Source: a virus. Taken from it: DNA of 37,476 bases. The notes below the pieces were generated by a model. It searched no databases and was not told the DNA's origin. It saw nothing but the letters and a program-made list of their open reading frames with translations. A program made the position numbers and the translations under genes. The stretch is taken from positions 1 through 37,476 of IMG/VR virus record IMGVR_UViG_3300032087_004624; one strand, written 5' to 3'. Within the stretch, counting starts at the first letter, position 1. Each line of letters starts with the position of its first letter. Below are positions 27,251 to 35,988 of this stretch, piece by piece.

Positions 27251-28714
27251 ATGGATTACGATCAAATTACTTATTCCGAAGCTGAAGACTTAATTAAAAA
27301 ATTAGAATTAAAAAAAGCTGAAATAGAAACGTCACATCATTCAAGAGAAGATTATTTGTCTTTCGTACGTGCCGTATGGCCAGAATTTATTGCAGGGTAT
27401 CACCATAAAAAAATTGCAGAAAAATTTAATTTGATCAAAGAGGGCAAGTTAAAACGCTTAATCGTTAATATGCCTCCACGTCATACCAAATCAGAATTTG
27501 CTTCTTTTCTTTTTCCCGCATGGATGATGGGCCACAATCCGAAGTTAAAGATTATTCAAACTACGCACACAGCAGAACTCTCTTATCGTTTTGGTCGTAA
27601 GGTACGTAACCTTATGGACTCAGAGGATTATAAAAATATTTTTACAGATATAAAACTATCACAAGATTCGAAGGCCGCGGGCCGTTGGGAAACGAATAAG
27701 GGCGGTGAATATTTTGGCGCGGGTGTTGGTGGTGCAATCACGGGCCGTGGTGCGGATTTATTGATCATCGATGACCCTCACTCGGAACAAGATGCGCTTA
27801 GTCAAACCGCGTTCGATAACGCGTACGAATGGTATACCTCTGGTCCTCGTCAGCGTCTACAACCTGGTGGAGCCATTGTTATTGTTATGACCCGTTGGTC
27901 CGTTAAAGATCTAACAGGTAAATTGGTTAATGCACAAAAAGAAGTTAAAGCAGATCAGTGGGATATGATTGAGTTTCCTGCAATCTTTCCTGAGACGGGT
28001 AATCCTATGTGGCCTGAGTATTGGAAAGCAGATGAATTACTTTCTGTCAAAGCATCTCTGTCAGAACAGAAGTGGCAAGCACAGTGGCAACAGCAACCCA
28101 CCAGTGAAGAAGGTTCCATAATAAAACGTGACTGGTGGAAGTTATATGAACATGAGGATCCCCCTCCCCTCCAACATATAATTCAAAGCTACGATACAGC
28201 GTATAGTAAAAAAGAAACAGCCGATTATTCGGCGATTACCACATGGGGAGTTTTCTTTAGAGATGAAATGCGTGCACCTGCTTGTATTTTGTTAGACGCG
28301 AAACGCGGGCGGTGGGAATTTCCAGAGTTAAAACGGATCGCGGTCGAACAGTACAATTACTGGGAACCAGAAACCGTGATCGTCGAAGCGAAAGCGTCAG
28401 GCCTTCCGCTCACGTACGAGTTACGTCAAACAGGAATTCCTGTTGTTAACTTTACACCGAGCAAAGGAAATGATAAACATTCAAGAGTAAACGCTGTAGC
28501 ACCTCTATTTGAATCAGGACAAGTTTATTATCCTGACGAAAGGTGGGCGCAAGAGGTTATTGAGGAATGTGCTGCTTTTCCTTTTGGTGAACACGACGAT
28601 TATGTTGACTCCACCACTCAAGCTCTGTTAAGATTTAGACAGGGAAATTTTATTACGCACCCAGAAGACTACGAGGATGAGCCAAGTATGTTGAAGATGC
28701 GAGAATACTATTAG
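27251..28714 (+). CDS. terL: Terminase large subunit
   Basis: A 487-residue protein. ATPase: LIVNMPPRHTKSEFAS (variant Walker A, residues 73-82), LLIIDDPHSEQD (Walker B, near 170-177), VMTRWSVKDLTG (coupling motif). Nuclease: IQSYDTAYSKKETADYSAIT near 310-330 (first Asp), VIVEAKASGLPL near 377 (Glu) and GEHDDYVDS near 447 (Asp). This is a full-length phage motor that cuts and translocates concatemeric DNA into the prohead. The ribosome site is poor (no GGAG before the ATG). It heads the plus-strand packaging and morphogenesis operon. Confidence 0.95.
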   Translation: MDYDQITYSEAEDLIKKLELKKAEIETSHHSREDYLSFVRAVWPEFIAGYHHKKIAEKFNLIKEGKLKRLIVNMPPRHTKSEFASFLFPAWMMGHNPKLKIIQTTHTAELSYRFGRKVRNLMDSEDYKNIFTDIKLSQDSKAAGRWETNKGGEYFGAGVGGAITGRGADLLIIDDPHSEQDALSQTAFDNAYEWYTSGPRQRLQPGGAIVIVMTRWSVKDLTGKLVNAQKEVKADQWDMIEFPAIFPETGNPMWPEYWKADELLSVKASLSEQKWQAQWQQQPTSEEGSIIKRDWWKLYEHEDPPPLQHIIQSYDTAYSKKETADYSAITTWGVFFRDEMRAPACILLDAKRGRWEFPELKRIAVEQYNYWEPETVIVEAKASGLPLTYELRQTGIPVVNFTPSKGNDKHSRVNAVAPLFESGQVYYPDERWAQEVIEECAAFPFGEHDDYVDSTTQALLRFRQGNFITHPEDYEDEPSMLKMREYY

Positions 28715-28722
28715 GGGGCAAT

Positions 28723-29109
28723 ATGAGAGCTGTTAAAGATATGGCAAGATTAAAAGCAAATTTAGATTCTATTAATCAAGATCTGAAAGATCCAGACATA
28801 AGCGATGCAGAAAAAAAAGATCTTAAACAAAAGAAAAAAGATATAATGAAAGAACAGAAATTAGGAAAATTAGGAAAAATGGTAGGTATTGCTGCAGAAT
28901 TTCCTAATAAATCCGTTGGTGGGGGAAAATTAAAAGATGGTAAGAAAACTGACTTCGGTATGCTATCAGTAAAAGCTGGTATTGATAAAAATCCAAAACC
29001 AACAAAAGCGGATAGAATTGCTGGTGCAACAATGAAAGACGGTTCGCGTACCAAGGTTCGTGGTGTTAGAATCGCTAACAAAGGTTATCGAAAAGCAAAA
29101 CTTAGTTAA
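28723..29109 (+). CDS. Small basic protein next to terminase, function unknown
   Basis: A 128-residue, lysine-rich protein: MRAVKDMARLKANLDSINQD, a charged helix with many K (AEKKDLKQKKKDIMKEQKLG), then a glycine/lysine-rich second half ending RGVRIANKGYRKAKLS. A good GGGGG site precedes the ATG. It overlaps the next gene by 1 base (TAATG). The basic charge suggests contact with DNA in the head, but nothing in the sequence proves this. Confidence 0.6.
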   Translation: MRAVKDMARLKANLDSINQDLKDPDISDAEKKDLKQKKKDIMKEQKLGKLGKMVGIAAEFPNKSVGGGKLKDGKKTDFGMLSVKAGIDKNPKPTKADRIAGATMKDGSRTKVRGVRIANKGYRKAKLS

Positions 29110-31148
29110 TGGATAAAAAGAAAAAATTTCAATCGGGCGCAGCTAGTGTTCTAGATGATCCAGATATATTGGATGTCATTCCTCAGATAATGAGACCTAA
29201 TTTAATGGGCGATCCTACTAAGCTAGGAACCGCGGACCTCGGGCCGTTGTTAGCGATGATGGCTGCTGGAACGTATCCCGCTGTTAGTGCTATGACAGAA
29301 GCAGAAGCAAGAGATAGAGGAATTATTATTCCGCCTGATGAACTCTCCGAAGAAGAGAAAAAAAGATTAGGTTTATATGGAGGCATGGTCGGTGGTGGTT
29401 TTGAGCAACTTTCAGAAAAGGATAGATTACCTAATACAACTGCTGGCGAGATTCCTAAAGTAGATACTGAACTTCCTCCTACAACTCAAATACCTGAAGA
29501 AAAAATTGAGCCAGTTGGTGGTGGCTTTACGCAATTAACAGATGAAGAAAAAATTCCTACAATTTTGACAATGGCAGATCAAAAGAAAAAAGAGGATACA
29601 TCCAAGGCACTTGTTCCGACCAAGATGATGGAGAGTTTGGCAGATCTACCTGATCCTATGGAAAAATATCAAAGTGATATTGCTCCACGTTTTTCTCAAA
29701 CAGAAGATTATATTAAAACAAATTATACAGGCGGTGAAATAAAATTACTTAACGATTGGGTTAATGAATTATTTAATACAGATAAAGGGTTGACATTAGA
29801 ACTAAGAGATACTGGTATTGCCGCTCAGTTAGAACAGCTTAATCAAGCAGACCCAAAGAAAAAAGTTACCTCTAAAGAATTATTAGAACTAGTACAAGCA
29901 GCAGATAATCAATTAGCAGGTTTTGGTAATTATCAAATCATGGGTGGAGATCAAGAGCTCTTTCCTCAAACAGTACAAAATGCAATTCAAGGTATAAATC
30001 AAATGGATGTTGTCATGCGTCCAGGTCAACTATCAGATTTTGTAGATAGGTATAAAAATTTGGTAACGGATAATTTGAAAAGTATACAAAATGTTACTGA
30101 TAGAGATACAGCAGCAGATGCGTTAGCTAGAATACAAATACAAACACAAGAGTTATTGGCCGAAGAAGATCTTGATCCAGCCATACTTGAGAGAAATAGA
30201 GAGTACGCAAAGATACAAGATTATATTCGTCAAGTAGGTCAAACATTACAAGGCACTGTGTTTACAAATGAACATATGAATATTGGCTTACCGGGCACTC
30301 GTGCAGAAGATTATTCTGTCATTACACATAATTTTAATCCTAAATTTGATCAAGATGCAAGAACAAGTGACCACAACACTGCACATCCTACAGCGGATAA
30401 TACAGTCGCATTTAGTAGAGCTACAAAAATACAGAATTATGAAAACGGTGATCAAGGAACAGTTATTATGGAAATGCAATCTGATTTACATCGTCAAATG
30501 CCAACAATTCAATATCCAACATCGTCAAACGATTTTACTTCTAGTAAAAATAATTATCCCTATGCTGGAGGTCAACAATACTGGGTAAAACAAGTAATGA
30601 AAGATAGACTCACACAAGCTCTTAAGGAGGGCGATGATTTTTTAGGGTGGGTTCCTGGTGAAGTTGTATCTCATTATGAAGGTGCAAGTGACGACAATTA
30701 TAGGGGATTTAAAACTATTTATAATAAAAGAATTACTCAATATATTAACAGACTTAATAAGGATATTACAAAAAGAGGTAAGGCACTTGGTATGAGTGAG
30801 GAAGAAATTAACATGGCAACTCTTAAAGTAAGAAATGATGGCCAGTATAAATTTGATAGTGGAGGAGATGAATATTTTGCAAGAGTAAGACAGAATCAAT
30901 ATCCTGGAATGGAAAAGTATGTCAGAGCTGGAGAAAAAATGAAAAATCGAGATAGATATGGATATGAAGAAAGTGCAAATACTTTGCAGCTTATTAACAT
31001 GCCTTATATTGACTTAAAACCTAGAGAAGATTTTGATCCTAACCTTTTAAAGAAAATTGGCTTTCCTCAATTCAAAAAGGGTGGTAAAACAAAAACTTCA
31101 AAGGCAGATCCTTTGATTGACATCGAAATATTCTTTGAAAGCATATAA
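29109..31148 (+). CDS. Large virion-associated protein with QSDLHRQ-type domain
   Basis: A 679-residue protein. The N-terminal part (residues 1-170) is acidic and proline-rich with two copies of a VGGGFxQLxxxxxxP unit (GGGFEQLSEKDRLP, GGGFTQLTDEEKIP). The region near 390-460 (LPGTRAEDYSVITHNFNP, NTVAFSRATKIQ, then GTVIMEMQSDLHRQMPT) matches the phage segment ending in ExQSDxxQ that occurs in large polyvalent-type and internal virion proteins of marine phages. It ends with KKGGKTKTSKADPLIDIEIF. It sits between terL and portal. Probably carried in the particle; enzymatic activity unproven. Confidence 0.6.
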   Translation: MDKKKKFQSGAASVLDDPDILDVIPQIMRPNLMGDPTKLGTADLGPLLAMMAAGTYPAVSAMTEAEARDRGIIIPPDELSEEEKKRLGLYGGMVGGGFEQLSEKDRLPNTTAGEIPKVDTELPPTTQIPEEKIEPVGGGFTQLTDEEKIPTILTMADQKKKEDTSKALVPTKMMESLADLPDPMEKYQSDIAPRFSQTEDYIKTNYTGGEIKLLNDWVNELFNTDKGLTLELRDTGIAAQLEQLNQADPKKKVTSKELLELVQAADNQLAGFGNYQIMGGDQELFPQTVQNAIQGINQMDVVMRPGQLSDFVDRYKNLVTDNLKSIQNVTDRDTAADALARIQIQTQELLAEEDLDPAILERNREYAKIQDYIRQVGQTLQGTVFTNEHMNIGLPGTRAEDYSVITHNFNPKFDQDARTSDHNTAHPTADNTVAFSRATKIQNYENGDQGTVIMEMQSDLHRQMPTIQYPTSSNDFTSSKNNYPYAGGQQYWVKQVMKDRLTQALKEGDDFLGWVPGEVVSHYEGASDDNYRGFKTIYNKRITQYINRLNKDITKRGKALGMSEEEINMATLKVRNDGQYKFDSGGDEYFARVRQNQYPGMEKYVRAGEKMKNRDRYGYEESANTLQLINMPYIDLKPREDFDPNLLKKIGFPQFKKGGKTKTSKADPLIDIEIFFESI

Positions 31149-33541
31149 TGGCCATAGATAAAAAAATTCAACCTACAGAAAATGACATTGTAATAGATCA
31201 ATATGCAAGTAGCCCTATTGAAATAAATATTGAAGGGCAACCACAAAATAACATAGAAATGTTACAAGATGGCGGTGCTATCATCGGTCCACAAACACTT
31301 AACATGCAAGCTACTTTTGATTCTAATTTAGCAGAATTTGTTGATGAAGATGAATTAGAAAAAATGAGTTCAGACTTGATTGCTGACTATGAGACTGATA
31401 AAGAAACAAGAAAGGATTGGGAACAAGGCTACACACAAGGATTAGACCTTCTAGGATTTAAATACGAAGAGAGATCACAGCCCTTTCAAGGAGCAAGTGG
31501 TGTAACCCACCCAATGTTAGCAGAATCTGTTACGCAGTTTCAAGCACAAGCATACAAAGAATTACTTCCAGCAGGTGGTCCAGTAAAATGTGACATTGTT
31601 GGAGCTCTTAATCCTCAAGTTGAAGAACAAAGTAAAAGAGTTCGAGACTACATGAATTATCAAATAACTTCTGTAATGGAAGAGTATGATCCTGACATGG
31701 ATCAAATGTTATTCTTTTTAGCATTAGCAGGTTCTTCTTTTAAAAAAGTTTATTACGATGCAAACTTAGGTAGAGCGGTTGCAAAATTTATTCCCGTTGA
31801 AGATTTAGTTGTTCCTTATCATTCTACAGATTTAGAAACAGCTCCGCGTATTACGCATGTTTTAAAACAAAATAAAAATGAAGTTAGAAAAAGTCAAGTT
31901 AATGGTTTTTACCGAGATGTTGATCTTGAGTCAATGCTGCCAAACGAAAGTGCTATTCAAGAAAAATATAATTCTATTGAAGGAGTAAGTCCTAGTGATA
32001 TTCAGTATGATAACGAATGTACTTTACTTGAAATACATTGTGATTTGGACATACCAGGATTCGAAGATATCGGTTTGAATGGTGAGCCTACAGGTATTAA
32101 ATTGCCTTACATAATTACAATCGATGAAGGATCAGGAAAAGTTTTATCAATCTACAGAAACTATAAACAAGAAGATCCTCAAAAAAAGAAGATACAATAT
32201 TTCGTTCACTATCGTTTCCTTCCAGGTCTTGGCTTTTATGGTTTTGGTCTTATCCATATGTTGGGAGGTTTATCAAGATCGGCTACCTCCTCGTTACGTC
32301 AACTTATTGATGCGGGAACATTATCAAACTTACCAGCAGGATTTAAAGCAAGAGGTCTTCGAATTAGAGATGATGACAATCCATTACAACCGGGCGAGTT
32401 TAGAGATGTTGATGCTCCAGGAGGAGACCTAAGAGCAAACTTTGTACCTCTTCCATATAAAGAACCAAGTCAAACTTTATTTATGCTTCTTAGTTTTTGT
32501 GTAGATGCAGGAAAAAGATTTGCTGCTGTAGCAGACGCAAAAATTTCAGATTCAAACAATGCTAATCCAGTTGGAACAACAATGGCAATGATTGAACAAG
32601 GAACTAAAGTAATGAGCGCAATTCATAAAAGAATGCATTATGCTCAAAAAGTTGAATTTAAATTATTAGCAAGAGTATTTCAATTATATCTTCCACCAGA
32701 ATATCCTTACAATGTTTCAGGTGGCGAACGAATGATTAAGGTTCAGGATTTTGATGATAGAATTGATATCATCCCAGTATCTGACCCAAACATCTTTTCA
32801 ATGTCACAAAGAATTCAATTGGCTCAAGCACAATTACAACTTGCACAATCAAACCCACAAATACATAATCCTTACGAAGCATATAGAAGAATGTATCAAG
32901 CACTTGGAGTACAAAATGTTGACGCTATTTTACCTCCACCTGCTAAGCCACAACCAAAAGATCCTATTACAGAAAATGCAGAATTACTTATGAAGAAAAC
33001 TGCTCAATCTTTTGCTGAACAAGATCATGTTGCTCATATCAATACACATAGAGCTTTTATTTCCTCAGTATTAGTAAGAACTATGCCTGATGTAATGGTA
33101 AATATTACCTCTCACATTCTCCAACATACTTCAATGTTGGCAACACAAAATGTTTTAGAGAAGAATAAAGAGAAAATTGATGCACTTACTCAACAATTTG
33201 GAGGTCAAATACCTGAACAAATACAATCGGCTGTTAATAAATTATTAAATGAACAAATTGCTCAAGTAGAAATGGAGCTAATGTCTCAAATGATCGCAGA
33301 AGAGCAGGAATATCTTGAAGGCGGAGGTGAAGATCCATTAGTAGAGCTTAAAAAAGAAGAAATAAACATTGAAAAACAAAGAGTACAAGCCGATAACATG
33401 GCTAAAATGGCTAAAACTGAACTTGATATTGCAAAATTACAACAAAAATCTGAAATAGATGAAGCTAAACTACAACAAACAGCAGAATTAGCTGCAAAAC
33501 GTAATAATATTCAAATGCAAAAGTTAAATAGGGGAAGATGA
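31148..33541 (+). CDS. Portal protein
   Basis: A 797-residue protein. After an N-terminal linker it reads DYETDKETRKDWEQGYTQGL, then RSQPFQGASGVTHPMLAESV and TQFQAQAYKELLPAGGPVKC, followed by PVEDLVVPYHSTDLETAPRI: this is the portal signature of uvMED-type and podovirus-like marine phages. The C terminus is a long glutamine-rich coiled coil (for example KTELDIAKLQQKSEIDEAKL), perhaps the barrel or crown. It forms the dodecameric vertex through which DNA passes and contacts terminase. Starts by TAATG overlap with the previous gene, and ends in ATGA overlap with the next. Family by pattern; the size is within the upper portal range. Confidence 0.8.
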   Translation: MAIDKKIQPTENDIVIDQYASSPIEINIEGQPQNNIEMLQDGGAIIGPQTLNMQATFDSNLAEFVDEDELEKMSSDLIADYETDKETRKDWEQGYTQGLDLLGFKYEERSQPFQGASGVTHPMLAESVTQFQAQAYKELLPAGGPVKCDIVGALNPQVEEQSKRVRDYMNYQITSVMEEYDPDMDQMLFFLALAGSSFKKVYYDANLGRAVAKFIPVEDLVVPYHSTDLETAPRITHVLKQNKNEVRKSQVNGFYRDVDLESMLPNESAIQEKYNSIEGVSPSDIQYDNECTLLEIHCDLDIPGFEDIGLNGEPTGIKLPYIITIDEGSGKVLSIYRNYKQEDPQKKKIQYFVHYRFLPGLGFYGFGLIHMLGGLSRSATSSLRQLIDAGTLSNLPAGFKARGLRIRDDDNPLQPGEFRDVDAPGGDLRANFVPLPYKEPSQTLFMLLSFCVDAGKRFAAVADAKISDSNNANPVGTTMAMIEQGTKVMSAIHKRMHYAQKVEFKLLARVFQLYLPPEYPYNVSGGERMIKVQDFDDRIDIIPVSDPNIFSMSQRIQLAQAQLQLAQSNPQIHNPYEAYRRMYQALGVQNVDAILPPPAKPQPKDPITENAELLMKKTAQSFAEQDHVAHINTHRAFISSVLVRTMPDVMVNITSHILQHTSMLATQNVLEKNKEKIDALTQQFGGQIPEQIQSAVNKLLNEQIAQVEMELMSQMIAEEQEYLEGGGEDPLVELKKEEINIEKQRVQADNMAKMAKTELDIAKLQQKSEIDEAKLQQTAELAAKRNNIQMQKLNRGR

Positions 33542-33756
33542 TTAATCCAAAATTAAATATTGATGAAATTGTTCATGATTTAACTAATTATGCTTTTGAG
33601 AATAATAGAAATCAAGAAGAGATGTTAATTGTTGCATCTATGATGATGGTTACTGCAAAAATGATTTATTTACAAACCTTAGGTAATAATGGTAATACAG
33701 TCTTTGAGAATGATAAAGAAATTATTCTTGAGCAATATAAACCAACAGTACATTAA
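33538..33756 (+). CDS. Small helical protein after portal, function unknown
   Basis: A 72-residue acidic helical protein (MINPKLNIDEIVHDLTNYAF, EEMLIVASMMMVTAKMIYLQ) with a methionine-rich, moderately hydrophobic helix that could pack in an oligomer; it is not long enough to be certain of membrane insertion. It overlaps the portal gene by 4 bases. I recognise no family. Small proteins in this place of marine phage genomes are usually uncharacterised. Confidence 0.6.
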   Translation: MINPKLNIDEIVHDLTNYAFENNRNQEEMLIVASMMMVTAKMIYLQTLGNNGNTVFENDKEIILEQYKPTVH

Positions 33757-33764
33757 GGGGTCGT

Positions 33765-33950
33765 ATGAAATTTAAGAACGCAAAAATGACCGAAGTTCCA
33801 CAAAAAAATCCTTTTCCAAATAGAAAAGTAGCTTCAGACGCTGAAATAGTTTATTCACCTTTTGTCGTTAAAGATAATAAGGGAAGTGGACCTCAAGGAC
33901 AGACAAGCAGAATGCAAATTAAAAAAGTAGCTTTCAAGGGCGTAAAATAG
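33765..33950 (+). CDS. Small basic protein, function unknown
   Basis: A 61-residue protein (MKFKNAKMTEVPQKNPFPNR, then DAEIVYSPFVVKDNKGSGPQ and GQTSRMQIKKVAFKGVK). Basic, with a glycine-rich loop; no domain recognised. AGGGG site 7 bases from the ATG. It lies between the portal-linked small gene and the lysis cassette, all on one transcript by spacing. Confidence 0.6.
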   Translation: MKFKNAKMTEVPQKNPFPNRKVASDAEIVYSPFVVKDNKGSGPQGQTSRMQIKKVAFKGVK

Positions 33951-33981
33951 TATATAAATCTACTTTAATAAAGGAGGTTCT

Positions 33982-34116
33982 ATGAACTTACTAAAAGATC
34001 TATGGTCACACATTAAAGAGTGGAGTGACTGGCAGATGAAAGATTGGATCAAGGCCGCTATTGTAGCGATCGTTGTTATCTGGGTAATTAGCTGGATGAC
34101 AGGCGGAGCAGCATAG
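33982..34116 (+). CDS. 44-residue single-pass membrane protein of the lysis cassette
   Basis: MNLLKDLWSHIKEWSDWQMK, then DWIKAAIVAIVVIWVISWMT and GGAA. An amphipathic, tryptophan-rich N terminus precedes one transmembrane helix. A strong AAGGAGG site precedes it, and its stop overlaps the GTG start of the holin gene (TAGTG). Its position next to holin and endolysin suggests a second holin, antiholin or membrane regulator of lysis; this is inference from context. Confidence 0.65.
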   Translation: MNLLKDLWSHIKEWSDWQMKDWIKAAIVAIVVIWVISWMTGGAA

Positions 34117-34526
34117 TGCTTCAAGCTCTCGGAGGACTACTAGGTGGTAAAGGCGGAGCCTTAAAAACTATCGCAAAAGTTGTCGACGAGATTCATACAT
34201 CAGAAGAAGAAAAATTAGATAAAAAGATTTTAATGCAACGCATTCAACAAAAGCTTGCAGAAAAGCAATTAGATGTTAATGCAAAAGAAGCCACCCATCG
34301 CAGCGTATTCGTTGCTGGGTGGCGACCATTCATAGGCTGGATTGGAGGGCTTGCTTTAATGTTTTCCTTCATCCTATCTCCCTGTATTGAATGGTATGCA
34401 AAATTTTCAGGTATAGATATTGTACCACCTGTCATAGAGACTGGGCCTCTTCTGGCCATAGTCACCTCAATGCTCGGGGTCGCCGGGATGAGATCATTCG
34501 AAAAGGCAAAAGGATTAACTAAATAA
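34116..34526 (+). CDS. Holin of the GTA_holin_3TM type
   Basis: A 136-residue protein from GTG. A helical N terminus (KVVDEIHTSEEEKLDKKILM, then QQKLAEKQLDVNAKEATHRS) is followed by FVAGWRPFIGWIGGLALMFS, a second hydrophobic region and a third (GPLLAIVTSMLGVAGMRSFE), ending KAKGLTK. The N-x-x-EA, GWRPFIGW and LGxxGxRxxEK motifs are those of PF11351 (3TM holin, first described in gene-transfer agents). It oligomerises in the inner membrane to time release of the endolysin encoded 0.4 kb downstream. Confidence 0.88.
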   Translation: MLQALGGLLGGKGGALKTIAKVVDEIHTSEEEKLDKKILMQRIQQKLAEKQLDVNAKEATHRSVFVAGWRPFIGWIGGLALMFSFILSPCIEWYAKFSGIDIVPPVIETGPLLAIVTSMLGVAGMRSFEKAKGLTK

Positions 34527-34942
34527 TGAGTTGGAATTTTAATGAAATGTTAGACAAGTGTTGGATGACAGCACTTAAACATGAACCAGACGCAAAACTT
34601 TATCAAGGGTTTGCTACAAAAGAAATGAAATTTGTAAATTGTGTTTTTAGAGGAAAGAATAATACAACTCTTTTAGTAGAGTGTAATGATGAAGGAGAAT
34701 CACATTTACATGATGTTGACAGTCCTTATATGGATGATTGTGTTATTCACCCACCTATAAAAATGTCACAAGAAGAATCACTAAAAATATTAACAGAGCA
34801 TTTGGTAAATCCAGAGTGGTCAAATGTTGTTCTACGTAAACCTCTTGGACCAGAACCAATTAACACTTCTTATATTTATACATGTGTTACTGGTTATTGG
34901 GCCGTGGATACAGAAACAGGAGCCGTTACTAAATTCTCATGA
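34526..34942 (+). CDS. Conserved protein between holin and endolysin, function unknown
   Basis: A 138-residue protein (MSWNFNEMLDKCWMTALKHE; FVNCVFRGKNNTTLLVECND; SYIYTCVTGYWAVDTETGAV). Four or five cysteines and an all-beta pattern in the second half; no signal peptide. The start overlaps the holin stop (TAATG), the end overlaps the endolysin start (ATGA). Because it is placed in the lysis cassette it could be a lysis modifier or an unrelated structural protein. No family recognised. Confidence 0.6.
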   Translation: MSWNFNEMLDKCWMTALKHEPDAKLYQGFATKEMKFVNCVFRGKNNTTLLVECNDEGESHLHDVDSPYMDDCVIHPPIKMSQEESLKILTEHLVNPEWSNVVLRKPLGPEPINTSYIYTCVTGYWAVDTETGAVTKFS

Positions 34943-35379
34943 CATACGACGAATTAGCTGGTTCCGTAAAATTATCTGAAGGCTTTAGAGATCACGTATA
35001 TATGGATACGGAAGGATTTCGCACGATTGGCTGGGGCCATAAAGTAGTACATGAGGATAAATTTGAAGATGGTAAAACATATACTAAAGAAGAATTACAA
35101 GACGTATTTGATAAAGATTTAAACAAAGCGATAGGTCAAGCAAGGCAACTCATGGAAGAACACGGCGTTACCGATTTGCCTATTTTATCGCAACATACAC
35201 TAACTGAAATGGTTTTTCAGCTAGGTAAATCAGGGGTTTCCAAGTTCCGTAATATGTGGAAACAACTGCAAAACCGAAATTTTGAAGGTGCGAGTTTAGA
35301 AATGTTAGACTCGAAATGGAATCGTCAAACTCCAAATCGCTGTAAAAAATTATCGGATCAAATGAAATCGTGCGCTTAG
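34939..35379 (+). CDS. T4-lysozyme-type endolysin (GH24)
   Basis: A 146-residue muramidase. SEGFRDHVYMDTEGFRTIGW carries the catalytic triad with Glu14, Asp23 and Thr29 in the family spacing E-x8-D-x5-T, followed by GWGH. Later FQLGKSGVSKFRNMWKQLQN and SKWNRQTPNRCKKLSDQM match the C-terminal lobe. No signal peptide or anchor, so it depends on the holin for export. It cuts the N-acetylmuramic acid-N-acetylglucosamine bond of peptidoglycan. It overlaps the next gene by 10 bases. Confidence 0.93.
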   Translation: MTYDELAGSVKLSEGFRDHVYMDTEGFRTIGWGHKVVHEDKFEDGKTYTKEELQDVFDKDLNKAIGQARQLMEEHGVTDLPILSQHTLTEMVFQLGKSGVSKFRNMWKQLQNRNFEGASLEMLDSKWNRQTPNRCKKLSDQMKSCA

Positions 35380-35567
35380 AAAATTTCTTTACAGCTTATA
35401 AAAAAGATTTAATTGCTAGACAAAAGCAGATAGAAGAAGTTATATTAAGCGGACAGGTAAAAGACTGGTCACATTATAATTATTTGACTGGAAAATTAGC
35501 TGCTTTAAGACAAGAAACTCAGGAGCTTACGCTCTTGCTCAAGAATACGGAGTTAGAAAATGACTAA
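35370..35567 (+). CDS. Small coiled-coil protein, function unknown
   Basis: A 65-residue helical protein starting at GTG (MRLENFFTAYKKDLIARQKQ, then WSHYNYLTGKLAALRQETQE). The heptad-like leucines and the DWSHYNYLTGKLAALR stretch are familiar from small phage genes near head genes, with no function known to me. It overlaps the endolysin by 10 bases and the co-chaperonin gene by 8, so translation is coupled. Confidence 0.65.
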   Translation: MRLENFFTAYKKDLIARQKQIEEVILSGQVKDWSHYNYLTGKLAALRQETQELTLLLKNTELEND

Positions 35568-35976
35568 ACCAAAATTAATCGTACCAAAACATGTTTGGGA
35601 TGGTGCGCAGGCTGAAAAAAAGAAAGACGAACTTGAAAAAGTACCAACACCGACTGGTTGGAGAATAGTTTTATTTCCATTAAAATTACAAGGTAAAACA
35701 AAAGGAGGCGTTCTTCTTACTGATGATACCGTTGCTGAATCGCAAATGACTACAAACATTTGTAAAGTTTTAAAAGTAGGACCCTTAGCTTACACAGACA
35801 AGACAAGATATCCTGATGGTAAACCTTGGTGTAAAGAAGGCGACTGGGTTATTATAACTACTTACGCTGGATCAAGAATAAAAATTGATGGCGGAGAACT
35901 TAGAATTGTCAATGAGGATGAAATAATTGCAACTGTGGATGACCCACGCGATATTTTACCTAAAAATATAATGTAA
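35560..35976 (+). CDS. GroES-like co-chaperonin (Cpn10)
   Basis: A 138-residue protein. VPTPTGWRIVLFPLKLQGKT, then KGGVLLTDDTVAESQ, ICKVLKVGP, CKEGDWVIITTYAG and RIVNEDEIIATVDDP follow the Cpn10 order (P-x-x-x-R-hhh, GGhhLxD, VhxVGxG, GDxVhh, Ehhhh). The mobile loop is KLQGKTKGGVLLTDDTVAES. The protein is longer than bacterial GroES (about 95) at both ends. Like T4 gp31, it may replace host GroES to fold the capsid or other large proteins, consistent with its place just before scaffold and capsid genes. No GroEL partner is seen in the window. Confidence 0.85.
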   Translation: MTKPKLIVPKHVWDGAQAEKKKDELEKVPTPTGWRIVLFPLKLQGKTKGGVLLTDDTVAESQMTTNICKVLKVGPLAYTDKTRYPDGKPWCKEGDWVIITTYAGSRIKIDGGELRIVNEDEIIATVDDPRDILPKNIM

Positions 35977-35988
35977 ATGGAGAATACT

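Noticed and set aside
32124-32432. A 102-codon second frame within the portal gene
   Set aside because: No ribosome site and no recognisable pattern; unlike the methyltransferase case there is no family resemblance.
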